A stretch of DNA of 64,000 nucleotides from Clostridiales bacterium (GCA_018335855.1 JAGXRM010000008.1:62001-126000); one strand, 5' to 3'. Shown: positions 47,237-56,535, numbered from the stretch's first letter. The notes: a model not told the origin generated them from the sequence alone. A program made the numbers and translations.

Positions 47237-47269
47237 CAGGCTGTTCAAAAAGTTTCAACAGCCTGAAAA
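47233..47269. repeat. Inverted repeat around CAGGCTGTT
   Basis: TTTTCAGGCTGTT and AACAGCCTGAAAA separated by 11 bases. The flanking T and A runs are on the wrong side for a terminator, so this looks like a mobile or REP remnant. CAGGCTGTTYAAAAA is also found at 25800. The rest of 47270-47566 holds one further weak inverted repeat (ACAACGC/GCGTTGC) and nothing coding. Confidence 0.5.
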
Positions 47270-47566
47270 AAAAGGAACAACGCTTGCCACAGCGTTGCTC
47301 TTGCGCCTCTTGCCACACAACCCACATTGTATGGCTTGTTTTTATTATAAACAATAAATATGTCGAGTCCGTGAACAAAGAATGAACAGTTCATAAAACA
47401 TGAGTTATTATTGCAAGAATTATCTGACAATTATGATTATACTAGAAATATTTGATAGAATTGTGAATAAATGATGAAATTTTATGGGAATCGTAAAATA
47501 TGGAGGGTTCTTAATTTTTTGCACGAATTATATTTAATAAAGAGCGGTAGGAAATGGGGGACCAGC

Positions 47567-47979
47567 GTGCTGCTTAGAATTCAGGCTGAGGCGAGGGAAG
47601 AAAAGCTCTTGCTGCCAATGGCTGTCAAAAGTAAAAATGCAACCCGACTCCGTCCTGAAGCAGAGTGTGACGTACGAACAGCTTTCCAGCGTGACCGGGA
47701 CAGAATTATCCATTCAAAAGCGTTTCGGCGGCTAAAGCACAAAACACAGGTATTTATCGCCCCTGAGGGTGATCATTACCGTACCCGTCTTACACATACA
47801 CTGGAGGGGCAACACTATCTGACAAGTAATCCCGAGCTTCTTCCCGATGATTCCCGTGCGCGCATCAGCGAATCGGGGCTTGAGAGAACGGTTTCGATTA
47901 TGTTGCCGGTATGACCGACCGATATATACTGGCTCGCTACCAGGAGTTTTTTTTACCAAAACCTTGGAAAAGTTCATAA
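47567..47979 (+). pseudogene. dgt: Deoxyguanosinetriphosphate triphosphohydrolase remnant (internal deletion plus frameshift)
   Basis: GTG 47567 begins a dGTPase N-terminus: [20 protein letters not shown], then [20 protein letters not shown] and RLTHTLE. At about 47807 it jumps straight to the C-terminal part [13 protein letters not shown]...SGLERTV. It then needs a single-base frame change (about 47893) to read [19 protein letters not shown] and end FLPKPWKSS at TAA 47979. About 200 residues are missing, including the HD catalytic core (HDLGHTPFGH in intact enzymes). Total about 136 codons instead of about 335. Intact dgt normally precedes dnaG in this group of Firmicutes. Confidence 0.9.
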
Positions 47980-48406
47980 TAGCTTGAAATTAGGCGAGAT
48001 ATCGTATAATAAGCAGGAATTGGTATATAATATGTACACACAGACTCAAAAAACATTCTGCCCTAAAGTGTTTTTCCTTATTTTTAATAAAAGAGAAGGA
48101 ATAGGTTCATATATTGTAGAAATACTTGGTAAAGTTTGACGACTGGATACTTTCCCGCATGAAATAATTTCATTCTATAACCGGTGGGGTTGGAGATGGA
48201 CGTCAGGCAGAGGGGGGACTGGCGTACTATTTGTATGAAGAGAGGCAAAGCAGACTCCACCAGAGCGTAATCAAACCTCGTCTCTCTTTATGAGGATGGG
48301 GTTTTTTAATAGGCTGTTCCAAGACTATAAGCAGGAATCTGACAAAATTCGGCGAATTAGAAAAAGCCGCCACCCGAAAAGTGTGATTAAACAGCAGGTG
48401 AAAATC
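47980..48406 (+). other. Long leader region of dnaG
   Basis: No clear gene. TATAAT-like boxes at about 48006 and 48026 suggest a promoter. A 24-codon frame (48196-48270, ATG behind TTGGAG) ends two bases before a terminator-like hairpin at 48273-48307. A closing helix GGTGG (48183) with CCACC (48255-48260) could enclose this part. It may be a small RNA or an attenuator leader. The reading frame running from 48290 into dnaG (GFFNRLFQDYKQESDK) has no RBS and starts inside the hairpin. Confidence 0.4.
48273..48307 (+). terminator. Terminator-like hairpin upstream of dnaG
   Basis: AAACCTCGTC pairs with GATGGGGTTT (with G-T wobbles) and is followed by a T run to 48307. It lies 100 bases before the dnaG start. 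Confidence 0.5.
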
Positions 48407-50218
48407 ATGGACGGTTCAATTCCCAATGAATTTGTTGACGAGGTCCGGTTACGGTTTGACATTGTTGACATTGTCTCGGAGTACGTGCAATTAAAGAAAT
48501 CGGGCAGAAACTATTTTGGATTGTGCCCTTTCCATTCGGAAAAAACTCCATCCTTCAGTGTAGCGCAAGACAAGCAAATTTTCCACTGTTTTGGCTGCGG
48601 TGAAGGCGGGAACGTTTTTTCTTTTATCATGAAAATGGACGGATTAGCGTTTCCTGAGGCCGTAAGAGAGTTGGCCAACCGTGCAGGTATGACGCTTCCC
48701 CATGTGGAAAACTCCATAGTTGAGCGACAAAAAATAAGGAAGAAAGACCGGCTGCGGGAAGCGTCAGAATTAGCATCCCGTTTCTACCAGCATCACCTTC
48801 AACACCCTCAACCCGCCGGCGCTGCTGCCCGCGAGTATTTACATAAGCGGGGGTTGTCAGCGGATGTTATAGAGAGATTTGCCCTTGGTTTTGCCCCGGA
48901 CAAATGGGACGGGTTAAAGTTATTTCTCCAAAAGAAAGGGTTTAAGGAACAGGAATTGATTGAGGCCGGCCTGTTGACCGACAAAGCTTATGACCGGTTC
49001 CGTAACCGAATTATTTTTCCTATCTGGGATCAGCGTGGTACTGTTATTGCTTTCGGCGGAAGAATTATGGGTGACGGGATGCCGAAATATTTAAATTCCC
49101 CGGAAACAGCGCTTTTTGATAAAGGTAGAAACCTGTATGCGCTTCATTTAGCCCGGGAGACAATCCGTAAAGAAAAGCGGGCTATTATATTTGAAGGTTA
49201 TATGGATGTCATCGCCGCCCATCAGGCCAGCCTGACAAATGCTGTTGCCTCCCTGGGTACATCACTGACGGAAGCGCAGGCACGTCTGCTGCGTAACCAG
49301 GCTGAGGAAGTTGTGATTGTATACGACGCCGATGCGGCAGGACAAGCTGCTACGTGGCGCGGACTTCAAACGTTACGCCAGGCAGGGTGTCTGGTAAAAG
49401 TGGGCCGCCTGCCGTTGGGGCAGGATCCGGATGATTTTATCCGCGCCCGCGGTGGGGACGTTTTTCGCAGTGAAGTGATAGAAAAAGCATTGCTACTGGT
49501 AGACTATCAGTTGGTAAGCCTTACCGAAAAATATAATATGGATAACGATGGTGACCGTATTCGCTGCAGTGAGCAGGTTATTGATGTTTTGGCGGCAGTA
49601 CAGAATACCATGGAACGGGAAAGTTACATGGAAAAGGCTGCAGAAATTTTGCGGATTCCCCCCGGGGCAATCCGGGAAGAATTAAAGAAAAAAGCACAAC
49701 AAAGTATCCGGTCCCCTTTTCGTCCGCAGACGAATAATGTAAATAAAACGGAGATACAGACAGATCCTATCCAGGATAAAATGGCAGTGCAAATCCTTGC
49801 TTTATGGTCACGTTTCCCCTCGCTGGTGCAGCGCTATGCGTCAGAACTTAGCGAGGATGATTTCATAGAAGGACTTAGGCCGTTGTTTGCAGAAATTCTA
49901 AAGGGCGGAGAAGCGTTCTCGCCCGCCCGTCTATATGATTTGCTTCCCGAGGGGAAACACCGGCAGCTTCTAAGTACGCTGCTGATAAACGAACAATATG
50001 AGGAAAACGTGGCCCAAAAGGCCGTTGATGATTGTGTAAGGCGTTTGAAGTGTGTCCGCATTATCCGCCAGCGCAAAGAATTAGAAGCGAAAATGGCAGT
50101 GCTGGACCCTGCATCGGCGAAAGGGGAATTCAGTGAGTTGTCAAAAAAATGGCATGAATTAAGGGAACTTGAAGAAATATTAAACAAGCCCAGGGAAGGA
50201 GGGAAAAGTGTTGGCTAA
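48407..50218 (+). CDS. dnaG: DNA primase DnaG
   Basis: 603 aa. CHC2 zinc finger ([18 protein letters not shown], then [10 protein letters not shown]), TOPRIM core ([27 protein letters not shown]) and a C-terminal DnaB-interacting helical domain. Synthesises replication primers. ATG 48407 follows GCAGGTG and gives the classical start [19 protein letters not shown]; the frame is open 39 codons further upstream but that part is not DnaG-like. Its end overlaps rpoD. Confidence 0.96.
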   Translation: MDGSIPNEFVDEVRLRFDIVDIVSEYVQLKKSGRNYFGLCPFHSEKTPSFSVAQDKQIFHCFGCGEGGNVFSFIMKMDGLAFPEAVRELANRAGMTLPHVENSIVERQKIRKKDRLREASELASRFYQHHLQHPQPAGAAAREYLHKRGLSADVIERFALGFAPDKWDGLKLFLQKKGFKEQELIEAGLLTDKAYDRFRNRIIFPIWDQRGTVIAFGGRIMGDGMPKYLNSPETALFDKGRNLYALHLARETIRKEKRAIIFEGYMDVIAAHQASLTNAVASLGTSLTEAQARLLRNQAEEVVIVYDADAAGQAATWRGLQTLRQAGCLVKVGRLPLGQDPDDFIRARGGDVFRSEVIEKALLLVDYQLVSLTEKYNMDNDGDRIRCSEQVIDVLAAVQNTMERESYMEKAAEILRIPPGAIREELKKKAQQSIRSPFRPQTNNVNKTEIQTDPIQDKMAVQILALWSRFPSLVQRYASELSEDDFIEGLRPLFAEILKGGEAFSPARLYDLLPEGKHRQLLSTLLINEQYEENVAQKAVDDCVRRLKCVRIIRQRKELEAKMAVLDPASAKGEFSELSKKWHELRELEEILNKPREGGKSVG

Positions 50219-51314
50219 GGACATGCAGAAAGACCAGCAGTTAAAACTAATCCAGGATGAACTGATACTGCGCGGTAAAAAGCGTGGTTTACTCACCTAT
50301 AAAGAAATTATTACACCGCTTCAGGAGTTGGATATAACTGCTGATGAAATAGACGAGTTCTATGACCAACTCTCCCGCCTTGGAGTGGATGTTGTGGAAG
50401 AAGTTGCGGAATTAGAGGTTCTGGATGATGAAGAAATAAAAGAAGAAGAGGAAGAAGAAGTCGATTTGACTGTTCCCGACGGTGTTAGCGTTAACGATCC
50501 TGTCAGGATGTATCTCAAAGAGATCGGCAAAATTCCTCTCCTTACCCATAATGAGGAAATAGAACTTGCAAAAAAGATGGAAGCCGGCGAGGAGGAAGCG
50601 AAGCGCCGCCTTGCTGAAGCAAACCTTCGTCTTGTTGTCAGTATTGCCAAAAAATACGTTGGTCGGGGCATGCTTTTTCTTGATCTGATTCAGGAAGGCA
50701 ATCTCGGCTTGATTAAAGCTGTTGAGAAGTTTGATTACCGTAAGGGTTATAAGTTTAGTACGTATGCCACCTGGTGGATTCGACAGGCTATTACCCGCGC
50801 CATAGCCGACCAGGCCAGGACAATCCGCATTCCTGTCCACATGGTCGAGACGATTAACAAACTCATCCGTGTTTCCCGCCAGCTTGTTCAGGAACTGGGT
50901 CGTGAACCCATGCCGGAAGAAATCGCAAAAATAATGGGTATTACCGAAGAACGAGTCCGTGAAATTTTAAAAATTGCCCAAGAACCGGTTTCTCTGGAGA
51001 CACCTATCGGTGAAGAGGATGATTCCCATCTTGGTGACTTTATTGAAGACCAGGATGTTCAGGCACCGGCTGAAGCAGCAGCCTTCGAACTGTTGAAAGA
51101 ACAGCTCGATGACGTACTGGAAACGCTGACTCCCCGCGAGAAGAAAGTTCTCAAACTTCGTTTTGGCTTAGATGACGGTCGTTCCCGCACACTTGAAGAA
51201 GTCGGTCAGGTTTTTGGCGTTACCCGAGAACGGATTCGACAAATTGAAGCAAAAGCTCTGCGGAAACTGCGACATCCCATGCGCAGCAAACGCCTTAAAG
51301 ATTATCTGGAATAA
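50208..51314 (+). CDS. rpoD: RNA polymerase sigma factor SigA (RpoD)
   Basis: 368 aa primary sigma factor. Region 1.1 with an acidic linker ([13 protein letters not shown]), 1.2 ([16 protein letters not shown]), 2 ([20 protein letters not shown] and [19 protein letters not shown]), 3, and 4 ([19 protein letters not shown]). GTG start overlapping the dnaG end by 11 bases with AAGGAGGG. The dnaG-rpoD pair is the macromolecular synthesis operon. Confidence 0.98.
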   Translation: MLAKDMQKDQQLKLIQDELILRGKKRGLLTYKEIITPLQELDITADEIDEFYDQLSRLGVDVVEEVAELEVLDDEEIKEEEEEEVDLTVPDGVSVNDPVRMYLKEIGKIPLLTHNEEIELAKKMEAGEEEAKRRLAEANLRLVVSIAKKYVGRGMLFLDLIQEGNLGLIKAVEKFDYRKGYKFSTYATWWIRQAITRAIADQARTIRIPVHMVETINKLIRVSRQLVQELGREPMPEEIAKIMGITEERVREILKIAQEPVSLETPIGEEDDSHLGDFIEDQDVQAPAEAAAFELLKEQLDDVLETLTPREKKVLKLRFGLDDGRSRTLEEVGQVFGVTRERIRQIEAKALRKLRHPMRSKRLKDYLE

Positions 51315-51397
51315 TTTCCAGAAAACACTTGACCATTAAGTATTGACTTACTACTCTACTTTAGTTATAATAACAAATGCACTACTTATTGAGGTTT

Positions 51398-51472
51398 TCC
51401 TCGATAGCTCAACGGTAGAGCAACCGGCTGTTAACCGGTAGGTTGTAGGTTCGAGTCCTACTCGGGGAGCCA
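51398..51472 (+). tRNA. tRNA-Asn (GTT)
   Basis: Cloverleaf with acceptor TCCTCGA/TCGGGGA, anticodon loop CTGTTAA (GTT at 51430-51432), GGTTCGAGTCC T arm, encoded CCA. First of a four-tRNA cluster behind rpoD. Confidence 0.95.
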
Positions 51473-51473
51473 T

Positions 51474-51549
51474 GGGCCCATAGCTCAACGGTTAGAGCTC
51501 CCGGCTCATAACCGGTCGGTTCTAGGTTCGAATCCTAGTGGGCCCACCA
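51474..51549 (+). tRNA. tRNA-Met (CAT)
   Basis: Acceptor GGGCCCA/TGGGCCC, anticodon loop CTCATAA (CAT at 51507-51509), encoded CCA. No initiator features. It could instead be the lysidine-modified tRNA-Ile2; sequence alone does not settle it. Confidence 0.85.
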
Positions 51550-51563
51550 AACTTTCTAAATCT

Positions 51564-51612
51564 GGCCCCTTGGTCAAGCGGTCAAGACAGCGGCCTTTCA
51601 CGCCGTTAACGG

Positions 51613-51638
<26 letters not shown>
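51564..51638 (+). tRNA. tRNA-Glu (TTC)
   Basis: Acceptor GGCCCCT/AGGGGTC, anticodon loop CTTTCAC (TTC at 51597-51599), T arm GGGGTTCGATTCCCC, CCA encoded. Its 3' end (from 51613) is duplicated at 56821. Confidence 0.95.
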
Positions 51639-51760
<122 letters not shown>

Positions 51761-51767
51761 TTTTTTT

Positions 51768-52024
51768 GCTCCCCCGTTGATTCAGAGGGGCATCGTCACC
51801 TGCATACTGTGACAGGACAGTGGTGGCCATGGCGCTACACTTATTTCTTCCTGTCAATAAGCTATCATCACATAATTTAAGTCTACCGGCAGGTTGAAAT
51901 CCGGGTATTTGACTGCTGATAGGACTTAAACAGCATAAAAAAACTGGAAGTTAATTGACTAAAGAGCAGTATTAACTTCCATTTTTTTTATAATTTAATT
52001 GCTTTACTTTTCTGTAAATAGTAG
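51768..52024 (+). other. Intergenic region with an orphan terminator
   Basis: No coding sequence seen. It ends with TGGAAGTTAAT (51945-51955) / ATTAACTTCCA (51971-51981) followed by eight T, an intrinsic terminator without any gene in front of it. A small RNA or the stump of a lost gene may lie at about 51770-51980. Confidence 0.5.
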
Positions 52025-52077
52025 TTGACGTAACAAATAAGAGCACGTTATAATAAGACCAGTGAGAATGATTTTCA
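52025..52077 (+). promoter_or_regulatory. Promoter and Fur box of the island's first gene
   Basis: TTGACG (52025-52030), 18-bp spacer, TATAAT (52049-52054), then TGAGAATGATTTTCA (52063-52077), a Fur box (two mismatches to the 7-1-7 consensus) covering the transcription start. Confidence 0.8.
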
Positions 52078-52106
52078 TTTTTACATAATAGTTTGGGGGC
52101 GATACA

Positions 52107-52808
52107 ATGACTAGCTTCCCCGCTACCGTTGTGAATGAAGACTTAACAGAACTGGAAAAGGAAACGATTGAGGCGTATGTTGTCCGGGAGAGTATTTATA
52201 TCTTGGAGGATGAGTTGGAATACTATTTTTCACATAAAGTAAAACTGCTGGAGATGCTTGCAGGGGGTATTAATTTTAATAAGGTCAGCCCTGCGGATCT
52301 GCAGAAAAAAATGAACCGATCACTGGTTTCTCCGCAGGACTTAGAGATTCTTCTTGCAAAGATACAAAAGAGAATCATTAGAGAATTGGCTAAAGCGAAC
52401 TGCATCTCTAACTTTTCGTTAAATTTTGACCAAATAAATCAAGGTCTACCCCAGTTTGAACTAGCTATAACAGAGCAGCTAAGAACACTTAAGCTTAGCC
52501 GCACTGTTGCTAAAGGAATTGATATGGCCTGGAAAAAAGCCAGTAAAAATATTTTACCTAAAGCTATGACAAAGGTAAGCAATAAACTGTCTGTCGGTGA
52601 TTATTTTATCTCCACTCTCGCCATCGGTCCAAAAGAACAGGAAGCAGAAATTATAACCGGCTATCTAAGAGCTGCAAGAGCCACGCTGGAACAATATCAA
52701 GTTGAACTCATGAACATTCTGGTAAAACAAATAACCAACCAACTTTTTAAAGTTCAGGACTATTGTGAATTGGTTACTGAAGATTGGGCCCTTATACGGT
52801 ATGCATAG
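52107..52808 (+). CDS. Fur-regulated helical protein of unknown function
   Basis: 233 aa, predicted mostly alpha-helical and soluble, with no signal peptide or membrane helix. Notable are the acidic start ELEKETIEAYVVRESIYILE and a basic middle (KGIDMAWKKASKNILPKAMTKVSNKL). One cysteine pair is far apart. I recognise no family. The Fur box at its promoter and the following metal-ATPase genes point to iron or metal physiology, but its own terminator (52825-52857) makes it a separate transcription unit. RBS TTGGGGGCG before ATG 52107. Confidence 0.8.
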   Translation: MTSFPATVVNEDLTELEKETIEAYVVRESIYILEDELEYYFSHKVKLLEMLAGGINFNKVSPADLQKKMNRSLVSPQDLEILLAKIQKRIIRELAKANCISNFSLNFDQINQGLPQFELAITEQLRTLKLSRTVAKGIDMAWKKASKNILPKAMTKVSNKLSVGDYFISTLAIGPKEQEAEIITGYLRAARATLEQYQVELMNILVKQITNQLFKVQDYCELVTEDWALIRYA

Positions 52809-52824
52809 ATAACAGAGAAATCTA

Positions 52825-52857
52825 AAAGATCTGCACTGGAAATGTGCAGATCTTTTA
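52825..52857 (+). terminator. Terminator of the Fur-regulated gene
   Basis: AAAAGATCTGCAC / GTGCAGATCTTTT around TGGAAAT, then ATTTT. Confidence 0.93.
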
Positions 52858-52873
52858 TTTTATGGAATTTTTC

Positions 52874-52889
52874 GCATACTAAGGTATGC
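52874..52889. promoter_or_regulatory. Possible operator of the metal-ATPase operon
   Basis: GCATAC-TAAG-GTATGC, a perfect 6-bp-arm inverted repeat 45 bases before the tandem-repeat protein gene and overlapping its promoter region. The regulator is unknown. Confidence 0.45.
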
Positions 52890-52933
52890 TAATGCAAATA
52901 ATACCAGACAGATGAAAAAGGAGGGAAAGACTG

Positions 52934-53842
52934 GTGACAGACGACAACAATACCAATGAAGCCAGAGAAGATAACGGGCATTTCGAACAGCAAGTAGCTC
53001 CTTTTAAATATGGTGCCCCCTTCCCAGGTCAAATGGGTACTCCCGGCGGTTACGGCACCCCAGGTCAAATGGGTACTCCCGGCGGTTACGGCACCCCAGG
53101 TCAAATGGGTACTCCCGGCGGTTACGGCACCCCAGGTCAAATGGGTACTCCCGGCGGTTACGGCACCCCAGGTCAAATGGGTACTCCCGGCGGTTACGGC
53201 ATCCCAGGTCAAATGGGCACCCCTGGCGGCTACGGAAATCCGGATTACAAACAGCAATACACGAATAAATCAAAACAGGAGGGTACTATGAACTACACAG
53301 GATATCAGGGAATGTATGGCGGCAATTACATGCCGAACAATCAGGCGCAAACTTATAATTATCCGCCGATGTACGCGTATAATTATCACCCCCATCATGA
53401 TCACCCGCATAACGGACATCCGTATCACTACTATCATCATGGTTACAGACCCTCCTATTATGGTGGCGGTAGTTACGGGATGAACCAATCGGGCTTTAAT
53501 TATGGCGGTGCCAACATGTATGGGGGTAGTCCCTTTGGCTTCTCCCCTATGGGTTGGCCTAACATCTTAAACCCTGGTTATTTCTCCTCCCTGCTGAACA
53601 GACCCAGGGTAAATAATTTCTTCCGTGGACTTGGCATCCTGACTGTTGGCATGCTGCTGGTACCGTCTGTTGCAAAAGCCTTTCGTCCCCTTGCTGTGTC
53701 TGCCGTAGAAGGTGCGTTAAGTATCTCGGATGAAGTAAAAAACATTTTTACAGATGCCAGAGAAGATGTTGAGGATATCTTCGCTGAGGCAAAATGGGAA
53801 GATGCAAAAGAAGAGAAAGAAAGAGACGGACGCAAGTCATAA
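52934..53842 (+). CDS. Tandem-repeat, His-rich protein with C-terminal PacL/DUF5132-like membrane segment
   Basis: 302 aa in four parts. (1) Acidic N-terminus to residue 30. (2) Six 12-residue repeats PGQMGTPGGYGT (residues 31-102). (3) An aromatic/His-rich stretch with nine His in 18 residues (about 152-169, HPHHDHPHNGHPYHYYHH) and many Gly/Tyr/Asn. (4) From residue 226 a membrane segment GLGILTVGMLLVPSVAK, then KAFRPLAVSAVEGALSI and TDAREDVEDIFAEAKW, the pattern of PacL/DUF5132 proteins that assist P-type metal ATPases. I infer a membrane-tethered metal-binding scaffold for the ATPase encoded two genes on. GTG start behind GGAGGGAAAG. The DNA repeats are near-identical, a sign of recent expansion. 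Confidence 0.75.
   Translation: MTDDNNTNEAREDNGHFEQQVAPFKYGAPFPGQMGTPGGYGTPGQMGTPGGYGTPGQMGTPGGYGTPGQMGTPGGYGTPGQMGTPGGYGIPGQMGTPGGYGNPDYKQQYTNKSKQEGTMNYTGYQGMYGGNYMPNNQAQTYNYPPMYAYNYHPHHDHPHNGHPYHYYHHGYRPSYYGGGSYGMNQSGFNYGGANMYGGSPFGFSPMGWPNILNPGYFSSLLNRPRVNNFFRGLGILTVGMLLVPSVAKAFRPLAVSAVEGALSISDEVKNIFTDAREDVEDIFAEAKWEDAKEEKERDGRKS
53024..53239 (+). repeat. Six 36-bp tandem repeats
   Basis: Units start at 53024, 53060, 53096, 53132, 53168 and 53204. Units 1-4 are identical in sequence, unit 5 differs at its end and unit 6 is most diverged. 36 is a multiple of three, so copy number can change without breaking the frame. Confidence 0.97.
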
Positions 53843-53916
53843 ATATTGGATTAATAAATAATTGCCTCCTCATACAGGGATAATAAAAACAGAAGACTGT
53901 GCGAGGAGGTAATTCT

Positions 53917-54282
53917 ATGTTGCATTTCTATAGAAGAATGTTTAATGCTTACCCTTTTAAAAAGGGATTTTGGTGGGGGATTGGTACCGCTGGGGCATTT
54001 TGGCTTTTTGGCAAGCAGTTACGTCCGCTGGCGGTAGAAGGAGCTAAAGGAATAATTAAGGTGGATCGCAGCGTTAAGGGAACGACCAGACAAACCGGCG
54101 AAAGTGTAAGCGGGATTGTGATGGAGGCCCAAACCAACAGGTTAAAGGATAAGATTAAGTCCATGAATTTAAGCGAACGCCAACGGAACCTTATTAAAAA
54201 AGATATAGGTAAATTATCCATGCAACTGGCAACGCTAAATGAAGCGGTTGACCCGCAAGCGGTAACGGAAAAGGAGCACTAG
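53917..54282 (+). CDS. Small PacL/DUF5132-like membrane protein
   Basis: 121 aa. One membrane segment (residues about 13-31, FWWGIGTAGAFWLFGKQL) leads into KQLRPLAVEGAKGIIKVD, the same K-x-[LF]-RPLAV core as in the preceding gene, and then a long helical tail ending TEKEH. PacL proteins of mycobacteria (DUF1490) have this TM-plus-Ala/Glu-helix layout and bind metals at their C-terminus; here the tail has only one terminal His. ATG 53917 with GAGGAGG; followed by the ATPase after three bases, so surely cotranscribed. Confidence 0.75.
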   Translation: MLHFYRRMFNAYPFKKGFWWGIGTAGAFWLFGKQLRPLAVEGAKGIIKVDRSVKGTTRQTGESVSGIVMEAQTNRLKDKIKSMNLSERQRNLIKKDIGKLSMQLATLNEAVDPQAVTEKEH

Positions 54283-54285
54283 AGG

Positions 54286-56535
54286 ATGAGCCTTTGCAGG
54301 ATTGAAACAGTACATTCTTTGCCCGGAAGGGTTAGGATAAGTATTTCCGGTTTAAGAGGTAATCGCCCGTTTGCCAGATCACTGGAGAAGACACTGCAAA
54401 GAAATGAGAATGTTTATCATGTTAAGGCTAACCCGCAAACGGGCAAAGCCTTAATTCTTTATAACAGAAAAAAGACTTCTCAGAAAGAAATTTTAACTGA
54501 GGTAAACAAAGATGTTTACTATATCTTGCAGAGAGTGGCTCCAATAGACGTCAGGCAAAAATGGATTCAACGAAGAACAGAGTCAAAAAGAAGGCATGAA
54601 ACCTTTGAGCCTGAAGATATCCCCGTTGAAGTCCAGGTTACCCAGGTGGTTGTTACCGGTGGCATCCTTCTTGGTTTAGTAGTAAAAAGATGTTTCTGGA
54701 AAAAATCACTGCTGGCCTTCTCCGGCAAAGTAAATCTGTTGGCCACAGTCACCACACTTGTAGCCGGTTATCCTATTATCCGCAGTGGTGTGGAAACACT
54801 CGTTACCCGTAAAAAACTCAATAACGATATGCTTATCAGTACGGCTACCGTGGTATCACTATTGTTAAAAGAAAATATTACAGGGCTTGTGGTTGTCTGG
54901 CTGGTAAACCTGAGCACCCTGTTTCAGACACTCACAATGGAAAAGTCAAGAAAGGCCATTAAAGATATGCTGCAGGGCAGGGAAGAGACAGCATGGATAG
55001 AAATTGACGGCACGGTCGTCTCAATTCCAGTTGAAAACGTTGAGGTGGGTAATACCATCCTTTGCTATATCGGGGGTCGTGTTCCGGTAGACGGTGAGAT
55101 CACTGACGGCGAGGCCGCCGTCAGTCAGGCTATTATTACCGGAGAGTCCATGCCGGTAATAAAAACGCTTGGTGATAAAATTTATGCCGGCTCCATAGTA
55201 GAGCAGGGTAGCATCAAAATCCGTGTTGAAAAAGCGGGGCAGGATACATCCATAGCCAAAATTGTTGCTATGGTGGAAGAAGCATCCCGGGACAGGGCAC
55301 CGGTTGAAAACATGGCTGATCGTTATGCTGACAGAATTGTTCCTTACTCATTCGGTCTGGCGGCTCTGGTATACGTATTAACCAGAGATTTTAAGCGCAG
55401 CATGACGATGCTGGTCGTTGCTTGTCCATGTGCTGCAGGCCTGGCCACCCCTACCGCTATCAGTGCATCAATGGGGAATGCGGCAAGGAAAGGTATTTTG
55501 GTTAAAGGCGGCAGTTATCTGGAAAAGGTAGGCAAGACGAATGTTGTCTTGTTCGATAAGACCGGCACATTAACCGAAGGTAAGCCCAGTGTCCGGGAAG
55601 TCTTGCCGATGATTAAGACGGTTCCCTTTGAGCAAATCATTCAGCTGGCTTCATCGGTAGAGTATCAGACAAACCATCCTTTAGCTAATGCAGTTGTTAT
55701 GCGGGCTGAGGAAATGAAGCTGGGATTGCTTACAGTAGAACACAAGGAAATTATTATAGGCAAGGGTGTCAGTGGCAGCATTGAAAATGTACTGGTGGCC
55801 GTAGGCAATGAAGCTCTGATGAAAGAAATAGGTGTCAACCTTATGCGGGCAAAGGCAAAAGCATACAGATTATATATGCTCGGACAGACAGTCCTTTACG
55901 TGGCAAGAGATAATAGGCTGATCGGACTGATTGGCGTAGCTGATAATATTCGCCCCGACAGCAAAATGGCGATTCGCAAATTGCGGCAAGCTGGCATCAA
56001 AACCATCGGCCTTGTCTCAGGGGATTGCAATGAAACCGCAGAGCTGGTGGCGCGTGAATTAGGGCTAAACGAGTTTTGGGCAGAAACAATGCCTGCTGAA
56101 AAAGTACGTATTGTAAAAGATTTTCAGCAAGCAGGCTATACCGTGACCATGGTAGGTGACGGAATCAATGATTCCCCGGCACTGGCAACAGCCGATATCG
56201 GTATTGCCATGGGTACAGGAGGAACAGATGTGGCCATTGAATCAGCCGACATTGTGCTAGCTGCCGATGATCCACTTAAAATCGCATCTGTCATCAGGTT
56301 AAGTAACCATACAATGGAAATTGTTAAACAGAATTTCCTCTTTGCCGTCGGGATCAATGTCAGCGGATTGCTTCTGGGAGCGGGTAAACTGATTACACCG
56401 CTTACAGCAGCAATTTTACACAATCTCAGTACATTCGGCGTTGTGGTAAACTCTTCACGATTGTTTAACTATAACCCCGATTCCGGGAAAGGAAGGCGGC
56501 GCCAAAATGCCAGACATAAACGAACTCGAAGATAA
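54286..56535 (+). CDS. P1B-type heavy-metal translocating ATPase, CtpC-like
   Basis: 749 aa. N-terminal HMA_2-type domain without a CxxC metal site (SLPGRVRISISGL, residues 1-80), membrane helices, actuator ITGESMPV, CPC motif in helix 6 (C380-P-C382), phosphorylation site DKTGT (D424), NHPLANAVV (HP motif) and GDGINDSPALATAD. The last helix carries HNLSTFGVVVNSSRLFNY, typical of the CtpC/CtpV group. CtpC of Mycobacterium exports Zn or Mn together with PacL proteins. The C-terminal tail is very basic (KGRRRQNARHKRTRR). Ion specificity cannot be read here. Confidence 0.92.
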   Translation: MSLCRIETVHSLPGRVRISISGLRGNRPFARSLEKTLQRNENVYHVKANPQTGKALILYNRKKTSQKEILTEVNKDVYYILQRVAPIDVRQKWIQRRTESKRRHETFEPEDIPVEVQVTQVVVTGGILLGLVVKRCFWKKSLLAFSGKVNLLATVTTLVAGYPIIRSGVETLVTRKKLNNDMLISTATVVSLLLKENITGLVVVWLVNLSTLFQTLTMEKSRKAIKDMLQGREETAWIEIDGTVVSIPVENVEVGNTILCYIGGRVPVDGEITDGEAAVSQAIITGESMPVIKTLGDKIYAGSIVEQGSIKIRVEKAGQDTSIAKIVAMVEEASRDRAPVENMADRYADRIVPYSFGLAALVYVLTRDFKRSMTMLVVACPCAAGLATPTAISASMGNAARKGILVKGGSYLEKVGKTNVVLFDKTGTLTEGKPSVREVLPMIKTVPFEQIIQLASSVEYQTNHPLANAVVMRAEEMKLGLLTVEHKEIIIGKGVSGSIENVLVAVGNEALMKEIGVNLMRAKAKAYRLYMLGQTVLYVARDNRLIGLIGVADNIRPDSKMAIRKLRQAGIKTIGLVSGDCNETAELVARELGLNEFWAETMPAEKVRIVKDFQQAGYTVTMVGDGINDSPALATADIGIAMGTGGTDVAIESADIVLAADDPLKIASVIRLSNHTMEIVKQNFLFAVGINVSGLLLGAGKLITPLTAAILHNLSTFGVVVNSSRLFNYNPDSGKGRRRQNARHKRTRR

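Noticed and set aside
47233-47269. Second terminator after the histidine kinase gene
   Set aside because: The stem is flanked by T on the 5' side and A on the 3' side, the reverse of a terminator, and a good terminator already ends at 47236.
48031-48138. 35-codon frame MYTQTQKTF...
   Set aside because: No RBS, no recognisable motif, low-complexity AT-rich sequence.
48290-48406. 39-codon N-terminal extension of DnaG
   Set aside because: Begins inside a hairpin, lacks an RBS, is not DnaG-like, and a proper start with RBS exists at 48407.
51474-51549. Initiator tRNA
   Set aside because: G1-C72 pairs and the anticodon stem lacks the GGG/CCC triplet; it is an elongator Met or an Ile2 tRNA.
53024-53239. 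Possible CRISPR array
   Set aside because: Units are contiguous with no unique spacers and code for a peptide repeat.
53004-53291. Long open frames on both strands across the 36-bp repeats
   Set aside because: A repeat unit divisible by three keeps several frames open. Only the frame from GTG 52934 has an RBS, a sensible start and a membrane domain downstream.
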